Positions 44,180-56,499 of a DNA stretch of 64,000 nucleotides are shown piece by piece. The first letter of the stretch is position 1. Each line of letters opens with the position of its first letter. The notes beneath the pieces are model-generated. The model was not told the origin of the DNA and ran no database searches. It worked only from the letters and a program-made list of their open reading frames with translations. This stretch comes from Melastoma dodecandrum (Eukaryota > Streptophyta > Magnoliopsida > Myrtales > Melastomataceae). Made by a program: the position numbers and the translations under genes. The stretch covers positions 4,154,001 to 4,218,000 of the forward strand of contig JARUPY010000083.1 of NCBI GenBank assembly GCA_029817715.1. The letters are read 5' to 3'.

Positions 44180-45753
44180 TCAGACTATCGGAGTTAAAAG
44201 AGGCTTGTTCAGGAAATGAGCTTCCAGGTTTCCGAGCACAAGGTCAGCCATTGCCGTGCGAGCCTCAACAGTGCCACTTCCTACATGAGGCAACAGAACC
44301 ACATTTTGAAGCGGGAAAAGCTCCTCCGGCACTTCTGGCTCCTTTTCAAATACGTCGAGTCCTGCTCCACCCAACCGGCCTTCCACCAGGGCCTTCACGA
44401 GCTCCGGTTCATCGACATGGGGGCCTCTGCCAATGTTGATGAGGACTCCCTTCGGTCCCAGCGCATCCATGACTTCGCGATTGATGATGTGACGTGTGTC
44501 CTTGTTAAGGGGGCAAGCGACGATCAGGATATGGCAGTTGGAGGCTAATTCCACGACACTCGGATAGTACTTGTATCTGCAATTGGGTTTCTCTGTTCGG
44601 GAATAGTAACTGATAGGGCAGTCAAATGCTTCTGCTCTCCTGGCTATAGCTGTTCCAATCCTCCCCAGGCCAATGATTCCAACCGTTTTTCCAGTAAACT
44701 GAAGGAATGAAATCAAACCTAAACGTTAGCAACAAAATGAAACAAGCCTTTCCATAATCACGCGCTAAATACAGATCCTGAATACCCCTCAGAGATCAGA
44801 GATGTCAAACTTCAACAACATAATCATGGGGGGAAAACCTACATTTGGCAAATTACAGAGAAAGGAAGGCGAGAGTAAAAAGAGACTTCAAATGAAATCC
44901 TCAGCAATCTATGTGGATTAGAATTAGCAACAAATCCAACAGACAACCACAACCACGACAACATAAGCCTGCTATCCCATCCGATTTATCTCCCTCATCT
45001 TCATCGACCTTCAACATGAATATATCAGCAGACTAAACCACAGACCCCACTCCTAAAACCTCAGTTTTTTTTCCACAAACCTATCACAGAACACAACCCC
45101 TCCACAATCAACTGCAACATGCCATAAGCACCCACTGTTCCATCATCAACCTCCATAGGAACTATATAAGCAGACTTGACCGTGAATCCAACTCCAAAAA
45201 AGTTCAAATTTTTAACATATAAGCCGACCACAGAACCCTCCACGATCAACCGCAACACAGCACGTGCTCCTCCTAGTCACCATTCAAGGGAAACAATACC
45301 CAAGATTTCCAGGCAAGAAAAAGGCCAAACCTTGGTTGTCAACCTGTAGTCCCCCTTCTTCCAGGCCCCGCTCCTGACATACCTATCACTCTCGCAGATC
45401 CTCCTGAGCACGGCAAGACACAACCCAATGGCCAAGTCGGCCACGTCGTCGGTCAACACGTCGGGGGTGTTGGTGACCCTAATCCCCTTCTCGCGGCACT
45501 TGGCGAGGTCGATCTTGTCGAGGCCGACGCTGAAGTTGGCAACAATCTCGAGGGCGGGGAGGGCGTCGATGAGGGCGGCGTCGGCGCTGGCGGAGGCGTT
45601 GCCGACGACTGCTCGGATGGAGGGGCCGGTATTGGAGAGGAAGAGGGGCTTGTCTGGGGCTTCCCAGAAGCGATGGAGAGTGAAACGCCTGGAAAGCTCG
45701 GTCTCGAGGTAAGGGTTCATGGGGCAAGCCATCAGCACTCCGATTGACTCCAT
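44180..45753 (-). CDS. HPR2: Glyoxylate/hydroxypyruvate reductase HPR2-like, 2 exons
   Basis: An NAD(P)H-dependent D-2-hydroxyacid dehydrogenase that reduces hydroxypyruvate and glyoxylate; HPR2 is the cytosolic photorespiratory bypass enzyme. Exons are 45753-45331 and 44698-44180, joined in phase 0 after LTTK, giving 313 residues, the size expected for HPR2. The Rossmann motif GLGRIG is at about 151-156. Catalytic residues are R232 (INIGRG), E261 (DVFEKEP) and H279 (LPHVGSGT). There is no targeting peptide. The 632-nt intron holds a diverged tandem repeat of about 141 bp. The MULE at 46178 lies 424 bp upstream of the ATG, so any regulation further upstream is displaced. Confidence 0.95.
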
Positions 45754-46168
45754 CGGAGTTGTTTCGAGGGGGTGTTGTCTTGTTGTTCTTACTACTCCCG
45801 AGTCCGTCCTCACGGTATTACTTCGCAATCGGTCACCCAGAAAATATGGAGATAAATTTGGTTCGATTATGTCTTTGACTAATCTGGCTAACATTGAAAT
45901 TGATAAAATGATTAAATAATTAAAAAATGAGGTACTGAGCATTCCCTGTAATTGTACATGCTCCCTTGTCCCCGGTATAGACCAAAATTCTCATAGTTAG
46001 ATACTTCGAGCTCGTATTGGTTATGAATTAAGAACGTGAATTAAAATAGTTTATATGAGATGGTACTGAAACAAATATTTTATGTAGTAATTACATGAAA
46101 AATGTTTATTTCATAAGACGTTCACTCGATTTTAAAAAGTTCAGAATTATGGAACAAACTTTTCTATA
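45754..46168 (-). promoter_or_regulatory. HPR2 upstream region up to MULE insertion
   Basis: About 415 bp remain between the HPR2 start codon and the MULE target duplication. It is AT-rich beyond 45880. No clear TATA motif could be assigned. Confidence 0.4.
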
Positions 46169-46177
46169 GTAATTACA

Positions 46178-46977
46178 GGAAGCGGCTAATGGTACGTGCA
46201 CGTAACGGTTACGTGCTTTACTAATTATTACTAAATTTTTTTAGTAAATTTTACTAAAAGTTGACCGTTACTAACTAAGTCAACGCAATTTTAGTAAAAA
46301 ATATAGAAAAATTTACTAAAATCTCGTCTTCTTTTAGTAAAGTCAACACATAATTAGTAAAAAAGTATGTTAAATTTACTACTTTTTTACTGTTCAAACA
46401 AGTTAAATTTTACTAATTTTTCGCTGACTTTACTAAAACTTTTCCATTAGTAAAATCAACTCAGATTTAGTAAAAAAAGTAGTAAAATTTACTAATATTT
46501 TTACTAACAATACGTTAACTTTACTAAAAGTTGTTAGTTTTTTAGTAAAGTCAACGTATTGTTAGTAAAAATATTAGTAAATTTTACTACTTTTTTTACT
46601 AAATATGAGTTGACTTTTACTAACGGAAAAGTTTTAGTAAGGTCAGTGCAAATTTACTAAAAAAGGTAGTAAAATTTACTACCTTTTACTGTGCGAAAGA
46701 AGCCGATAAATAGTAATTGTTTACTAATTCTGGTGTCCTTTTTAGTAAAAAACTCTTCCAGTTCGTAAAACTGTTAGTAAAGTCCTACTTTTTTAGTAAA
46801 TGTTTACTAATTTTGACATGTTTTTACTAAAAATATTAGTAAACTGTTACTAAAAAATGAACGTGTTTACTAATGAATTTACTAATTAGAACAGTGTTTC
46901 CGAACCTAACTCTGAACCTATTTTGGATGTGAAATTACCGGTTTACCCTGGTTACTAAACTTATTACTAATTTTACG
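46178..46977 (+). repeat. Left terminal inverted repeat of long-TIR MULE (800 bp)
   Basis: Pairs with 55170-55969 in inverted orientation along its full length. It is packed with ttagtaaa/tttactaa words on both strands, several dozen in 800 bp. The inner edge is the shared gttactaaacttattactaa. Confidence 0.93.
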
Positions 46978-48020
46978 GGTCGAAAGTTGTCATTCGTTTG
47001 GAGGACTTCTTGGCTTGCACGGCGATCATCCCGCTGCTCCTCCGCCTTCGCCGCCGCGTCTGCTGTTGTCGGCCCAAAGTCGGTGCGTGTCTTGTGGAAG
47101 TGGTGAGGACGAGATCAGGTTTGTACTCCGCTTCCGTTTTTGTCGTTGTTTTTCTGGCATTGCTTCCATAACCCTAATCGACAAATGGGTTTGTTCCGAA
47201 ACCTCAAATCCTAACGTTGGAGAAGTTTCGAAACCTGAAATCGCGACGGCGGTGGTAGTCGTTTGTGGGTTTGTGGGTATTGCGGTTTTATGGGTTTGTG
47301 GGTGTTGCGGTTTTATGGGTTTGTGGGTATTGCGGTTTATGTGGGTTTCTGGGTGTTGCGGGTTTATGGGTTTCTGGGTTTTGCGGTTTTATGGGTTGTC
47401 CGCTATAGAAACCTGAAATCGGCCGTTGTCCTCTGTTTGTTTTCGTGTGTGATTTGGGTTTGTGGGTTTTGCGCTTTTCTAGAATCTGTCTTCAACCTCG
47501 TCCTCATTTGTTTGGGTCTGGGTATTGTTAGTCGGAGGTAGGCTTCCTGAGGTGTTGTGTGTTGGTAGTCGTCCTGATTTGGCTCAACTTGGTTGGGTAA
47601 TACTTGAACTGGGTCTGTGGTGTTGTCTGTACCTTGGACTGGGAATGGTTGGGTTTGATTTTATTGGTTTGGTTTAATTTGGCGAAAGTGGGTTTGAGCT
47701 GGTTCGGTTTATGTGGTTCGCAGCTGATTTGGTTTCGCTTTGTGTTTTTGTTTTGTTATGGTTTGGATTGTGTTTGTTTTCATTTTGTTTGGTTGGAGTG
47801 GGGTCCGATCTTCATTTGGTTTGATGTTAATTTGTGATGGATTTGTGATGGATGCTCCTTGGCTCCTTGGGTTTAAGTTGGTTTTGTTTAATTTTGTTTT
47901 GTTTGAGTGGGACTGTAGGAATAAAATGAAGTTCGGTTCGTTTTAGTTATGGTTCGCAGTTTAATTAGCTTCGATTTAATAGGGTATTTCGTGTATTTGT
48001 ACTTGTTGGAAAGTGCAGAA
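46978..48020 (+). other. MULE leader region, no supported gene
   Basis: This holds the minisatellite at 47261-47400 and a G/T-rich stretch to about 47900, probably 5' leader and intron of the ULP1-like gene. The small ORFs here are low-complexity (Gly/Trp/Phe) and not supported. Confidence 0.5.
47261..47400 (+). repeat. GT-rich minisatellite of about 28 bp
   Basis: Five imperfect copies of a unit like tttgtgggtattgcggttt followed by tatggg lie just inside the left TIR, possibly in the leader of the ULP1-like gene. Confidence 0.75.
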
Positions 48021-51000
48021 ATGGAAGGGCATTTTGCAGATTTGACAGGACAGTTTTCACCCGAGGCACAAGGGGTAGACCTTCCAGAAGCTGGAATTGA
48101 AGGCAACACACCTGTTTCTTCTCAAAAGGAGAAGGCGAAGGTTCTGCGTGTCTCGAAGGTAACTCCAGAAACATCATTTGTGAGTGTTGGGAGTATTCCG
48201 CCTTTGTAGTATTGACGGTGTCGCAGATATATTGTTACAGGATTACCTTTATACAAGGTGTAGTCCGCGAAAGTTGTGGGCTGTGCTGAATACATTTAAC
48301 GATGCCAAGAGAGTTGCCCTGCGTGAGTTAGGATTTGATGGGTTACTGCATCTGGCTAGTCGGCAAGTTCATCACAAGGCTCTAAAGTGCCTTCTGAAGT
48401 TGTTCGACCCCGTTAAGAGAGTTATGGTAATTGACGGTGTGGAACACCGTATGCTCTCCTCGGATGTTGAGGCCCTGATTGGCCTTCCGGCTACGAAAGT
48501 CGGTGTCCCGTTTAGCGGACACATGGACACCGTCCGGGATGAGCTGAAACAGCATCTGAAGAAGGGTAAGATTTCTCTCAAGTCAGTTGAAAGTAGTATA
48601 CTGAGAAGAGATATTCCGGACGACGTATGGAAATTAGAAGTCGTACTATTCATATTAGGAAGCTACTTGTGCTCGACGACGGCCTTCGACATCGAGAAGG
48701 AGTACCTGCTCGCGACACGGGACGTTGCCTCCATTTTTAAGTTTGATTGGGCCACTCACGTCGTCGATACACTATGTAGTCAAGTGAGGGCCTTCAAAGG
48801 TCATCACGTGAAGTATATAGGAGGCTGCGTCCATCTATTGCTGGTGAGACCGTATGCCTTATGGTTTGTTCTGCTTACTAATTGTGTTTGGAGTTATGTT
48901 ATTCTTGTTAACATGAATTGTTAATGTGTTGGATTTGTGAAACCACCAGTTGTTTTACGCTTGCAAAACAACTATGGAGGAGACCGTGTCAACCTCGACC
49001 TGCAGGACTACGCCTTTATGCCAAGATTGGGATGATGACCGCTCGAAATCCGTATTCAGAGTTGCAAATGATGATCTTGCTGAACTTGTAGGTTTTGTCA
49101 TTGTTTTAATGCGTACTAGTGTTTTTAATACATGTCATTGGCTGAAAATCGTAGTAAGTCTATTTACAGGAATCCCGCGATGTCAAAACTAACACAGAGG
49201 AAGAAGTGGACCCTGCGAACGAATATGGGCAGATGGAAATGATGATGCGTCGGCTGAAGGTATGCTTCATTTCGTGTGCTGGTCTGTATATGTTTACAAT
49301 TTGGGTTGTTACTTTGATTTGAAATTACTTATTATATGATGTCCTTCATAACCAGACTGTGGAACTTTATGTTATGAGACTCCATGCTACTAATGAGCAC
49401 ATCATCCGGAAATTGGGATTTATTCTCAATGAAGTTAGAAGAGAAAGAGGGCGACAAGGCCATCCGGTTATGCAAAAAGAGCGTGGTAAGTCTGAGGATA
49501 AGGTGGTAGGAGACGAAAACGAAGATCATATACTAGAGGGTGTTCCGGAAGGAGTGACAGATTATATGGCTGATGTAAATCCGGCTGATAATGTGTCCGA
49601 CCATGAGTCTCCACCTACCGACGATGGTTTGCCAAACATCGGCATCAGTGTACCTATAGTTGAGGTAGGCTCCACTATGATGTCGGAGAAGAGCTTGGTT
49701 CCGTATCATCCTCCTCAGAAACAACAGAATTTGCCAGAAGGCTCTGACGATTATTCGGACCCGCGTGAGGTACAACTAGTGCGAGCTCTGAATAAACTAT
49801 CTGCATTGGTTGGTGCTGACGTGAATGAGAGTGAATCTGAGCTGAGCATGACTCCATCCGAAGAGGGCGTGAAGACGCTACTGCAAAGGAGAAAAGGAAA
49901 GGAAAAGATTTCTTATGAAGTCGCAGTGGATAAGGAAGGCAACAGCACCCCCACAGAAACAACAAAGGAGAAGGATTTGGCAGCAGAAGAATGTGTTGCA
50001 GAATTCGAGGATGTTCCTACCACTAAAGTTGACAAGGAAGTTCCGGTTCCCATGGATACGGATCCGGAAGTCGGGAAAGGTACTCAAGGGGTGACCAAGA
50101 TGGGGGAAGAGGTCGAACTGTATTTGAAGGTGAAGTTTGCAGACATTTTTGTTGTTAACTCTTTCCAAAGTGATATTGACATTTGATGGTTGCTCCACTA
50201 TTTGTGACAGGAAAGTGGATCCTCGACAACAGCCGTCTTCAATAGGAAGACCACTTGTCGTACAACCGAGAGGAAGCTGTCTTCATTTAACCGCAGTCCA
50301 TTTGTCTCGCCTAAGCCGATAACAAGGACAAGAAAGCGTGGACGGTCATCCATCCCTGAGGTATAAATGGACTGCAGCATACCCACTCGTCGTGCCTCGA
50401 CTGTCACCTTCATGAGGATTAATGGGTTTATCCATTGTTGTAATTTGTCATGGATAGGCACTGCAAAAATACTTCCCAGTGGATGTGCCCATTAGTGAGC
50501 TCAAAACATTTACACCGGCTGCATGGTGTGTTATTGAGTACGCTTGGAATGATGACCGAGACAATAGGTTAGTGTCACTGTCTTCGGATATTGGGATATT
50601 GGGATATTGTTTAAGTTCCTTGAATATTTTTTTTATGGATATTATTTGTTGCAGTGAATATCTTTGTATAACCGAGTCCGCACGCGTTAATAGGCATGCG
50701 ATGCGTTCCCTTATGCCACGAAGATGGATAGACAGTGATGTAAGATTACCTCTTTAATTACTAACCTTAAAACAGGATTAACCCATCCAAGTCGGCGACG
50801 CGACTATTCGTTATTGCATATTATAGACTTCCACGCCGTCATGCTACAAAGTAGCATGGGTCCCGAAATGAGAAAGATTTGGTACCTTCCAATTTGGTTA
50901 GGGGTAAGTGCTGATTTACATCTGATTTCCAAATCCACCAGATGTACCCTGAAGTAACCACGAACCGATTTCAGAATCTTGCATCGACGAAATATAGTGC

Positions 51001-51895
51001 AGCCAAAATGCCCGTCATAGGCAAAGCAAATGCCGCAGCCTTATATGCGCACTTCAAGTCTCACATTGGCAAGAACCACGAAGTGGAATGGGTAAGCATC
51101 CAGTCCATGTAACTGATTTGCTGCCTATCTCAAGATACTTATAATTTAGTAATTTACGACCTTTGCGAACTTCTTTGTTTCGTAAACTGAATGCTATGCC
51201 CGTTTGTAGATTTTTATTCCGCTTTGCGTCGCGGAATCACATTGGGCGCTACAGATTGTGTCATTCAGGACAGGTGAAGTCCTCATAATGGACACACTGT
51301 ACAAAAAACTGTCCAACGTCGGGGGCAGAGCAGAGCTTCATCAGCGTGTATTAAAGCTTCTACGCGTCGTTATGGAAGAGAATCGGGTCAAATCGAAGGC
51401 AAAAGGGTATCAATTACCAGATATTTGCAGCTGAAAAATAATATATCCGTCCAATGTGCCCGACCAGATGGCTGCCGGGAATGAGTACGTCTAACTACAT
51501 TACCCGATTTTCTTTTCATCTGTATGAACGTAACCAGCCGTTACACATATTATGCATTGTTGTTTCTGTAGAAGCGAATGTGAAATTTATGTCATGAAAT
51601 TCATGACATTGGCTGAACCCCCGTTTAGTGCAGAAGAAGTGGTAAGTTCATTAACTCATTCAACGTAATTATTGTCAAACACTCACAGGCTTTGTGTAGT
51701 TAGACCGTATGATCGTACCCGTGTTAGACCGTATTTGTGCGTGAATTCTGGATAGACACTTGCCTTTCTTTTCACTGACAGCTGACCCGCCAATTGATAT
51801 GTGTGTGTGTGTGTTAGACCGTAGGCATTGCTGATAGGTTGCGGCTGGTTGTTAGCATGATCAAATAGCCTGGGAATGAGGTTAAGAAAAGAATA
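48021..51895 (+). CDS. ULP1-like cysteine protease (C48-type) gene carried by MULE, multi-exon
   Basis: ULP1 proteases cut SUMO-type conjugates; transposon-borne ones have no proven substrate. A likely first coding exon starts at the ATG at 48021 (MEGHFADLTGQF). After a short intron comes a conserved N-terminal block (YTRCSPRKLWAVLNTF, SDVEALIGLP, 48236-48850) seen in many plant ULP1-transposon proteins. A long acidic linker follows (49359-50140), then basic TRTRKRGRSSIPE. The protease domain is split over several exons: RSLMPRRWIDSDV near 50700, a His in ESHWAL near 51240, an Asp in IMDTLY near 51290, and a Cys in SECEIYVMKF at 51579-51581. That order, H-D-C, is the C48 triad. Exon joins were not all resolved, and a TGA near 51434 may lie in an intron or be a lesion. 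Confidence 0.7.
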
Positions 51896-52265
51896 CAACA
51901 GAAATTAAAGATGATGCGAACAAGAGGAGTAAGAAGCCGGAGAGCAGTGATGCTTCAACATGGGATGCAAGTCGATAGACACTTGACGGACCATATGCAT
52001 CCTGTACATTCCTTGAGCAACACATGCCCAATTCCTGATTTTGACGACGTGCAGCCAACCTGCTCAATCGACCTGCTGACGACCTGATTTTGACGCCCTA
52101 CTGACGACCTGTAATAGCTGGCAACCTGCTCATTCGAAGTTGCAATTTTGGAATATGTAAATGTTGTAATAGAATAGTCGGTGTGTACATAGCGTACCTT
52201 TGGTAACTGAATGGACAGGTTTATGTTTCGTCAAAATACTGCCGTTATGCTGTCGAAATTTTAAG
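51896..52265. other. Short spacer between convergent MULE genes
   Basis: The left part may be the Lys/Arg-rich tail of the ULP1-like gene (RIQQKLKMMRTRGVRSRRA near 51885-51940). The rest shows nothing recognisable and probably holds both 3' ends. Confidence 0.4.
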
Positions 52266-54414
52266 TTATGGGTACACCTTTATCTGTCCATAAACTGAGC
52301 TATCTTCACATCGCACATCCTCTTCTATTTCAAAACAACTTTCACTACAGACGTTCGGTAGTTTCTCGTTATTGAGGCCATGATCATGAAATCGTTGAGA
52401 GGGACCCATACCAGTTTCTTCCTTGCTACCGTGAATGACATACTCTTTACGAATTTGGTCACCAATATTATACGCGACGCGATTATCAACCCCCGTTAAA
52501 CCTTCCTTCTCCACACTACTACTCTCCAACTCCAACATCAATGATTGAATTTTTTTCTGAACCATCCGAAATTCGTTGTCTGATCTTCCAGCAAGAAAAC
52601 ACATCCGCCGGCATGCAGTCATGAGAATACCCTGTCGTTGACCATTGATGTCGACACCGTATCACGGGAAGATAGAACTTCAGAACATGCACTTTTAGCT
52701 AACTTTGTCCACCTTTTATTGACCAGATGCTTTGGTATGGTCAAGAATCCTTCAACTTTCGCAACGTGGAAGAGGTGGGCACACGGAAAACCAAATGTCT
52801 CAAAATGTAAGCAGCTGCAACTGAGTTGAACATTTTGTTTGCCAGATGACACTTGCACGCATCTATGCTCACCGTCATAATACGAAAGAGTGTATACCCT
52901 CGCTATATTCCCATCAACTATATCTTCCACATAAAATCGTGCTTCCTTTTTCATTTCGGACTGAACTCTACGAAAAGAACTCAGTGTGTACAATTGACTT
53001 GTATCCTCCTCTAGTCGGCGCAACATCGTACTTGGCTTGAATGCCTTATGCATTGATTTGAAGTCCTCTTCGTATTCCTTGTGACGAAGATCAGCAACTG
53101 CGCGCTCAAAATTGTTAACGAAATCATGCAGTTTATGTTTCCTGTCGACATATCCCTTCATGTAACGGTGCATTCGTTCGCATCGTTGAGTGCTTCTAAG
53201 CTCTGCCCAGAAATGACCATGCAGATACGTTTGTCACCACATAAGTCGGCATGCATAAATTTGTTGTAGCCATCTAATGCTTATGGATCCTGTATGGCTC
53301 ATTAAAGACAACCACTCCTCTTCAACTTCTTCACTTGGTCTACTGTTGTACATGAATGACGAAATACGAGCTCGCATACCCGGGTCCTGTACACGACAAT
53401 TGATATTCCGACTAAAATGCCAAAGACATAACCTATGCCTTGAAAATGCCATATTTCTCTCACATAAGCAATCATCGCTTTGTCGGTGTCTGTGACCACG
53501 TTTAGCAGATGTTTGCCTTCCATGATCTGTGTATGAGTAGGTAGGAGCCAAGTGTAGTCCGCAATGGTTTCATAACTCATTAAGGCAGACCCAAACACAA
53601 TAGTTTGATGGTGATGATTGACACCGACGATGATCACCATTTGCATTCCATAATTGTTTGTCTTGAACGTTGAGTCCAGTGCTACGACATCGCCGAATGA
53701 TTGGTAATCAATGATTGAGGTACTGTCCGCCCAATATATGCGTGTCACTTCATTATTTTTCACATGTGATTCGAACGCCATGCCACTGTCACTGTTCCTC
53801 CTAGACAGGAGATATGCAAGGACTGAATCACAACGACCAGCCACCCCAGCAGACTCTTCCTTCAACTTCCAATTATTGAGGTCCTTAATTAGGAAACCGG
53901 CACGTGAGTATCCACCAGATGCGTGTACTACTAGTCGCATAATATCACACTGTCTAAATCCATCGTCAAGCATTCGACGGACAAAGGTCATATCTTCGTC
54001 GCAAACTTGCCGCCTTTCTCACATGAAATATGACAGACGTTCGCTCACCATGTCATGATTGTGTTCCAACTGAACTGCAACCAAATTCCACTGCCCATTA
54101 ACCTCCACTCTCGCTTTAAAGAAACACTTGCAACCGTTCTTCACAGATGCTCTAACCCGACTTCTCGCTGTCAACACAGGGACATCGGAACACTCGCCTT
54201 CCCTTGAACAAACCCACTTTCTCATGACGCATTCACCGTTTCTTAATTTCTGTAGATTGTTTTTACAAACTGAAAACCCATGAACCATTGCATACATTTT
54301 AATGAACTCTTCAACTTCTTCGGCAGTACCAAATGACATATTCAATATATGTTCTTCATTCATATCACTGACTATATTGAAGAACTGTTGAACATCTTGC
54401 TCACCTACATTCAC
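52266..54414 (-). pseudogene. FAR1-type MULE transposase, broken
   Basis: Minus strand, in order: a FAR1 DNA-binding domain (54019-54414; EEFIKMYAMVHGFSV, GCKCFFKARV, EHNHDM), the MULE transposase core (53302-53991) with DVVALDSTFKTNNYGM and TDTDKAMIAYVREI carrying acidic catalytic positions, a frameshift near 53470, LCLWHFSRNI, and a SWIM zinc finger CSCLHFETFGFPCAHLF near 52800. A TGA follows RLMW near 53236. Domain order matches FAR1/FHY3-related MULE transposases, the group from which those plant transcription factors arose. The stop and shift imply loss of autonomy. Confidence 0.88.
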
Positions 54415-54440
54415 ATTAATGATGGAAGGTTATCAATATA

Positions 54441-55169
54441 TTAGGGATGATGAATAATAATTGCAGAATCAACATCATGTTCTTCACCAAATCTTGACTT
54501 CTCCGCGTTCAATACACTTTCCATTTCTTCAGGCCAACAATGACGCAAACCCAAAACCCACCACAATCCGAACAAGATGAACCTATCCGACCACCTGCAG
54601 GGGACAAATATCAACTCGTCACTCTGCCTCCAGTCGAAGAACACTCCCCTATCGGACCAGCTGCAGCTGAAGAAGATGAGCATGAAACTCCACCTGCGGC
54701 CGAAGAGGAGGGACGATGCCGAAGACCTGGGACGTCGCCCTCCAGCCAAAGATCTCGGAGGATGACCTGCAGAATGTGGTCTGGGTTGAAGACGACTTTC
54801 TGCCCAAGATTTGGGACGAAGACTACCTGCACCAGCAAATCTGGGACGCAGCCACAAAGCCCAAGATATGGGACGATGACGGAATGTCGGCTGGGAGAAA
54901 TCAGGGACGAAGAGCAGCTGACGAATTGGAGAATCTTTGAATGACCGTCTGCAGCTTGGATTACTACCTCTGCCTACGGGAGCAACACCTCGTCAGGAAG
55001 ACCGGTGGAACGACTCCAAATAGAACTACAGACGCAAACCACCAGCCAATTAAATGCGGATGTGGGGTTAAACTTAGTAAAATTTACGTCACTAGACTTT
55101 AAAATCAGTAATTAAGTTAGTAAATTATTTACGGGGTCACTTAACACAAAGAAAATTAGTAAAATGTTT
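54441..55169. other. MULE region between transposase gene and right TIR
   Basis: The frames at 54540-54944 contain a repeated tgggac-gaagactacctgc-like motif and read as repeats of KIWDED or of Arg/Ser-rich peptides depending on frame. I treat this as low-complexity sequence, perhaps the transposase leader. Confidence 0.4.
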
Positions 55170-55969
55170 CGTAAATTAGTAATAAGTTTAGTAACCAGGG
55201 TAACCCGGTAATTTCACATCCAAAATAGGTTCGGAGTTAGGTTCGAAAACACTGTTCTAATTAGTAAATTCGTTAGTAAACACGTTCATTTTTTAGTAAC
55301 AGTTTACTAATATTTTTAGTAAAAACATATCAAAATTAGTAAACATTTACTAAAAACGTAGGACTTTACTAACAGTTTTACTAATTGGAAGACTTTTTTA
55401 CTAAAAAAGACACCATAATTTGTAAACAATTACTAATTTTCGGCTTCTTTCGCACATTAAAAAGTAGTAAATTTTACTACTTTTTTTAATAAATTTGCGC
55501 TGACCTTACTAAAACTTTTCCGTTAGTAAAAGTCAACTCAAATTTAGTAAAAAAAATAGTAAAATTTACTAATATTTTTACTATCTGTACGTTGACTTTA
55601 CTAAAAAACTAACAACTTTTAGTAAAGTCAACGTACAATTAGTAAAAAAGCTAGTAAATTTTACTACTTTTTTTACTAATTCTGAGTTGATTTTACTAAC
55701 GGAAAAGTTTTAGTAAAGTCAGCGAAAAATTAGTAAAATTTAACTTGTTTGATCAGTAAAAAAGTATTAAATTTTACATACTTTTTTACTAAATCTGTGT
55801 TGACTTTACTAAAAGAATACCGGATTTTATTTAAATTTTACTACATTTTTTACTAAAATCGCGTTGACTTAGTTAGTAACGGTCAACTTTTAGTAAAATT
55901 TACTAAAAAAATTTAGTAGTAATTAGTAAAGCACGTAATCGTTACGTGCACGTACCGTTAGCCGCTTCC
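55170..55969 (-). repeat. Right terminal inverted repeat of long-TIR MULE (800 bp)
   Basis: This is the inverted partner of 46178-46977. It ends ttagccgcttcc and is followed immediately by the target duplication gtaattaca. Confidence 0.93.
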
Positions 55970-56070
55970 GTAATTACACGATAGGTTAATTCTACTCAGA
56001 GTTTTGTTTAGAAAAATTCGTACGATAAGATTTTGGAACGAACAAATGGAGGTCAATTATATTACTGGTG

Positions 56071-56418
56071 CCGTTCTATTTTTGTACTTCTTTCCCTCGT
56101 TTTGTCTATCGAAATACAACAACTACTGGTTGTTTTATTTAATGCCTTTAAGATTTAGAAAAATAAAAAACACCAAGGCCGGCCGTTCTATTTTTTTACT
56201 TCTTTCACTCGTTTTGTCTACTGAAATACAACAACTCCTGGTTGTTTTATTTAATGCCTTTAAGATTAAAAGGAAAAAAAAAAAAAACACCGAGGCCGGC
56301 CGTTCTATTTTTGTACTTCTTTCCCTCGTTTTGTCTATCGAAAAACAACAACTACTGCTTGTTTCATTTTATGCCTTTTAGATTAAAACAAAAGATAAAA
56401 AACACCGAGGCCGGCCAA
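56071..56418 (+). repeat. Three tandem 112-116-bp repeats
   Basis: Copies begin with ccgttctatttttg-type sequence at 56072, 56183 and about 56299. Each contains ctcgttttgtcta, tacaacaactact and ggccggcc-type words. A fourth partial ends at gaggccggcc near 56415. Confidence 0.8.
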
Positions 56419-56499
56419 ACCCATATGCTTTAGAGGAAAAGATTTGACTTACCCATATCAAAAAACATGTAGTACATCATCATCATCTTCTCCTTTCTA

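Larger units (their letters stand above)
46178..55969. mobile_element. Long-TIR Mutator-like element with ULP1-like gene and FAR1-type transposase
   Basis: The element is 9792 bp and bounded by a perfect 9-bp target duplication, gtaattaca, at 46169-46177 and 55970-55978. Terminal inverted repeats of about 800 bp start ggaagcggctaa on the left and end ttagccgcttcc on the right. Inside are a ULP1-like protease gene on the plus strand and a FAR1-type MULE transposase on the minus strand, arranged convergently. Plant MULEs carrying ULP1-like genes are known (Kaonashi-type elements in Arabidopsis). It sits between HPR2 and the ABCG gene. TIR identity looks roughly 90% by eye, so the copy is not very recent. 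Confidence 0.95.

Noticed and set aside
54441..54944. Overlapping 130-codon ORFs on both strands inside the long-TIR MULE
   Set aside because: Repetitive low-complexity sequence read in several frames; no family match and no independent promoter evidence.
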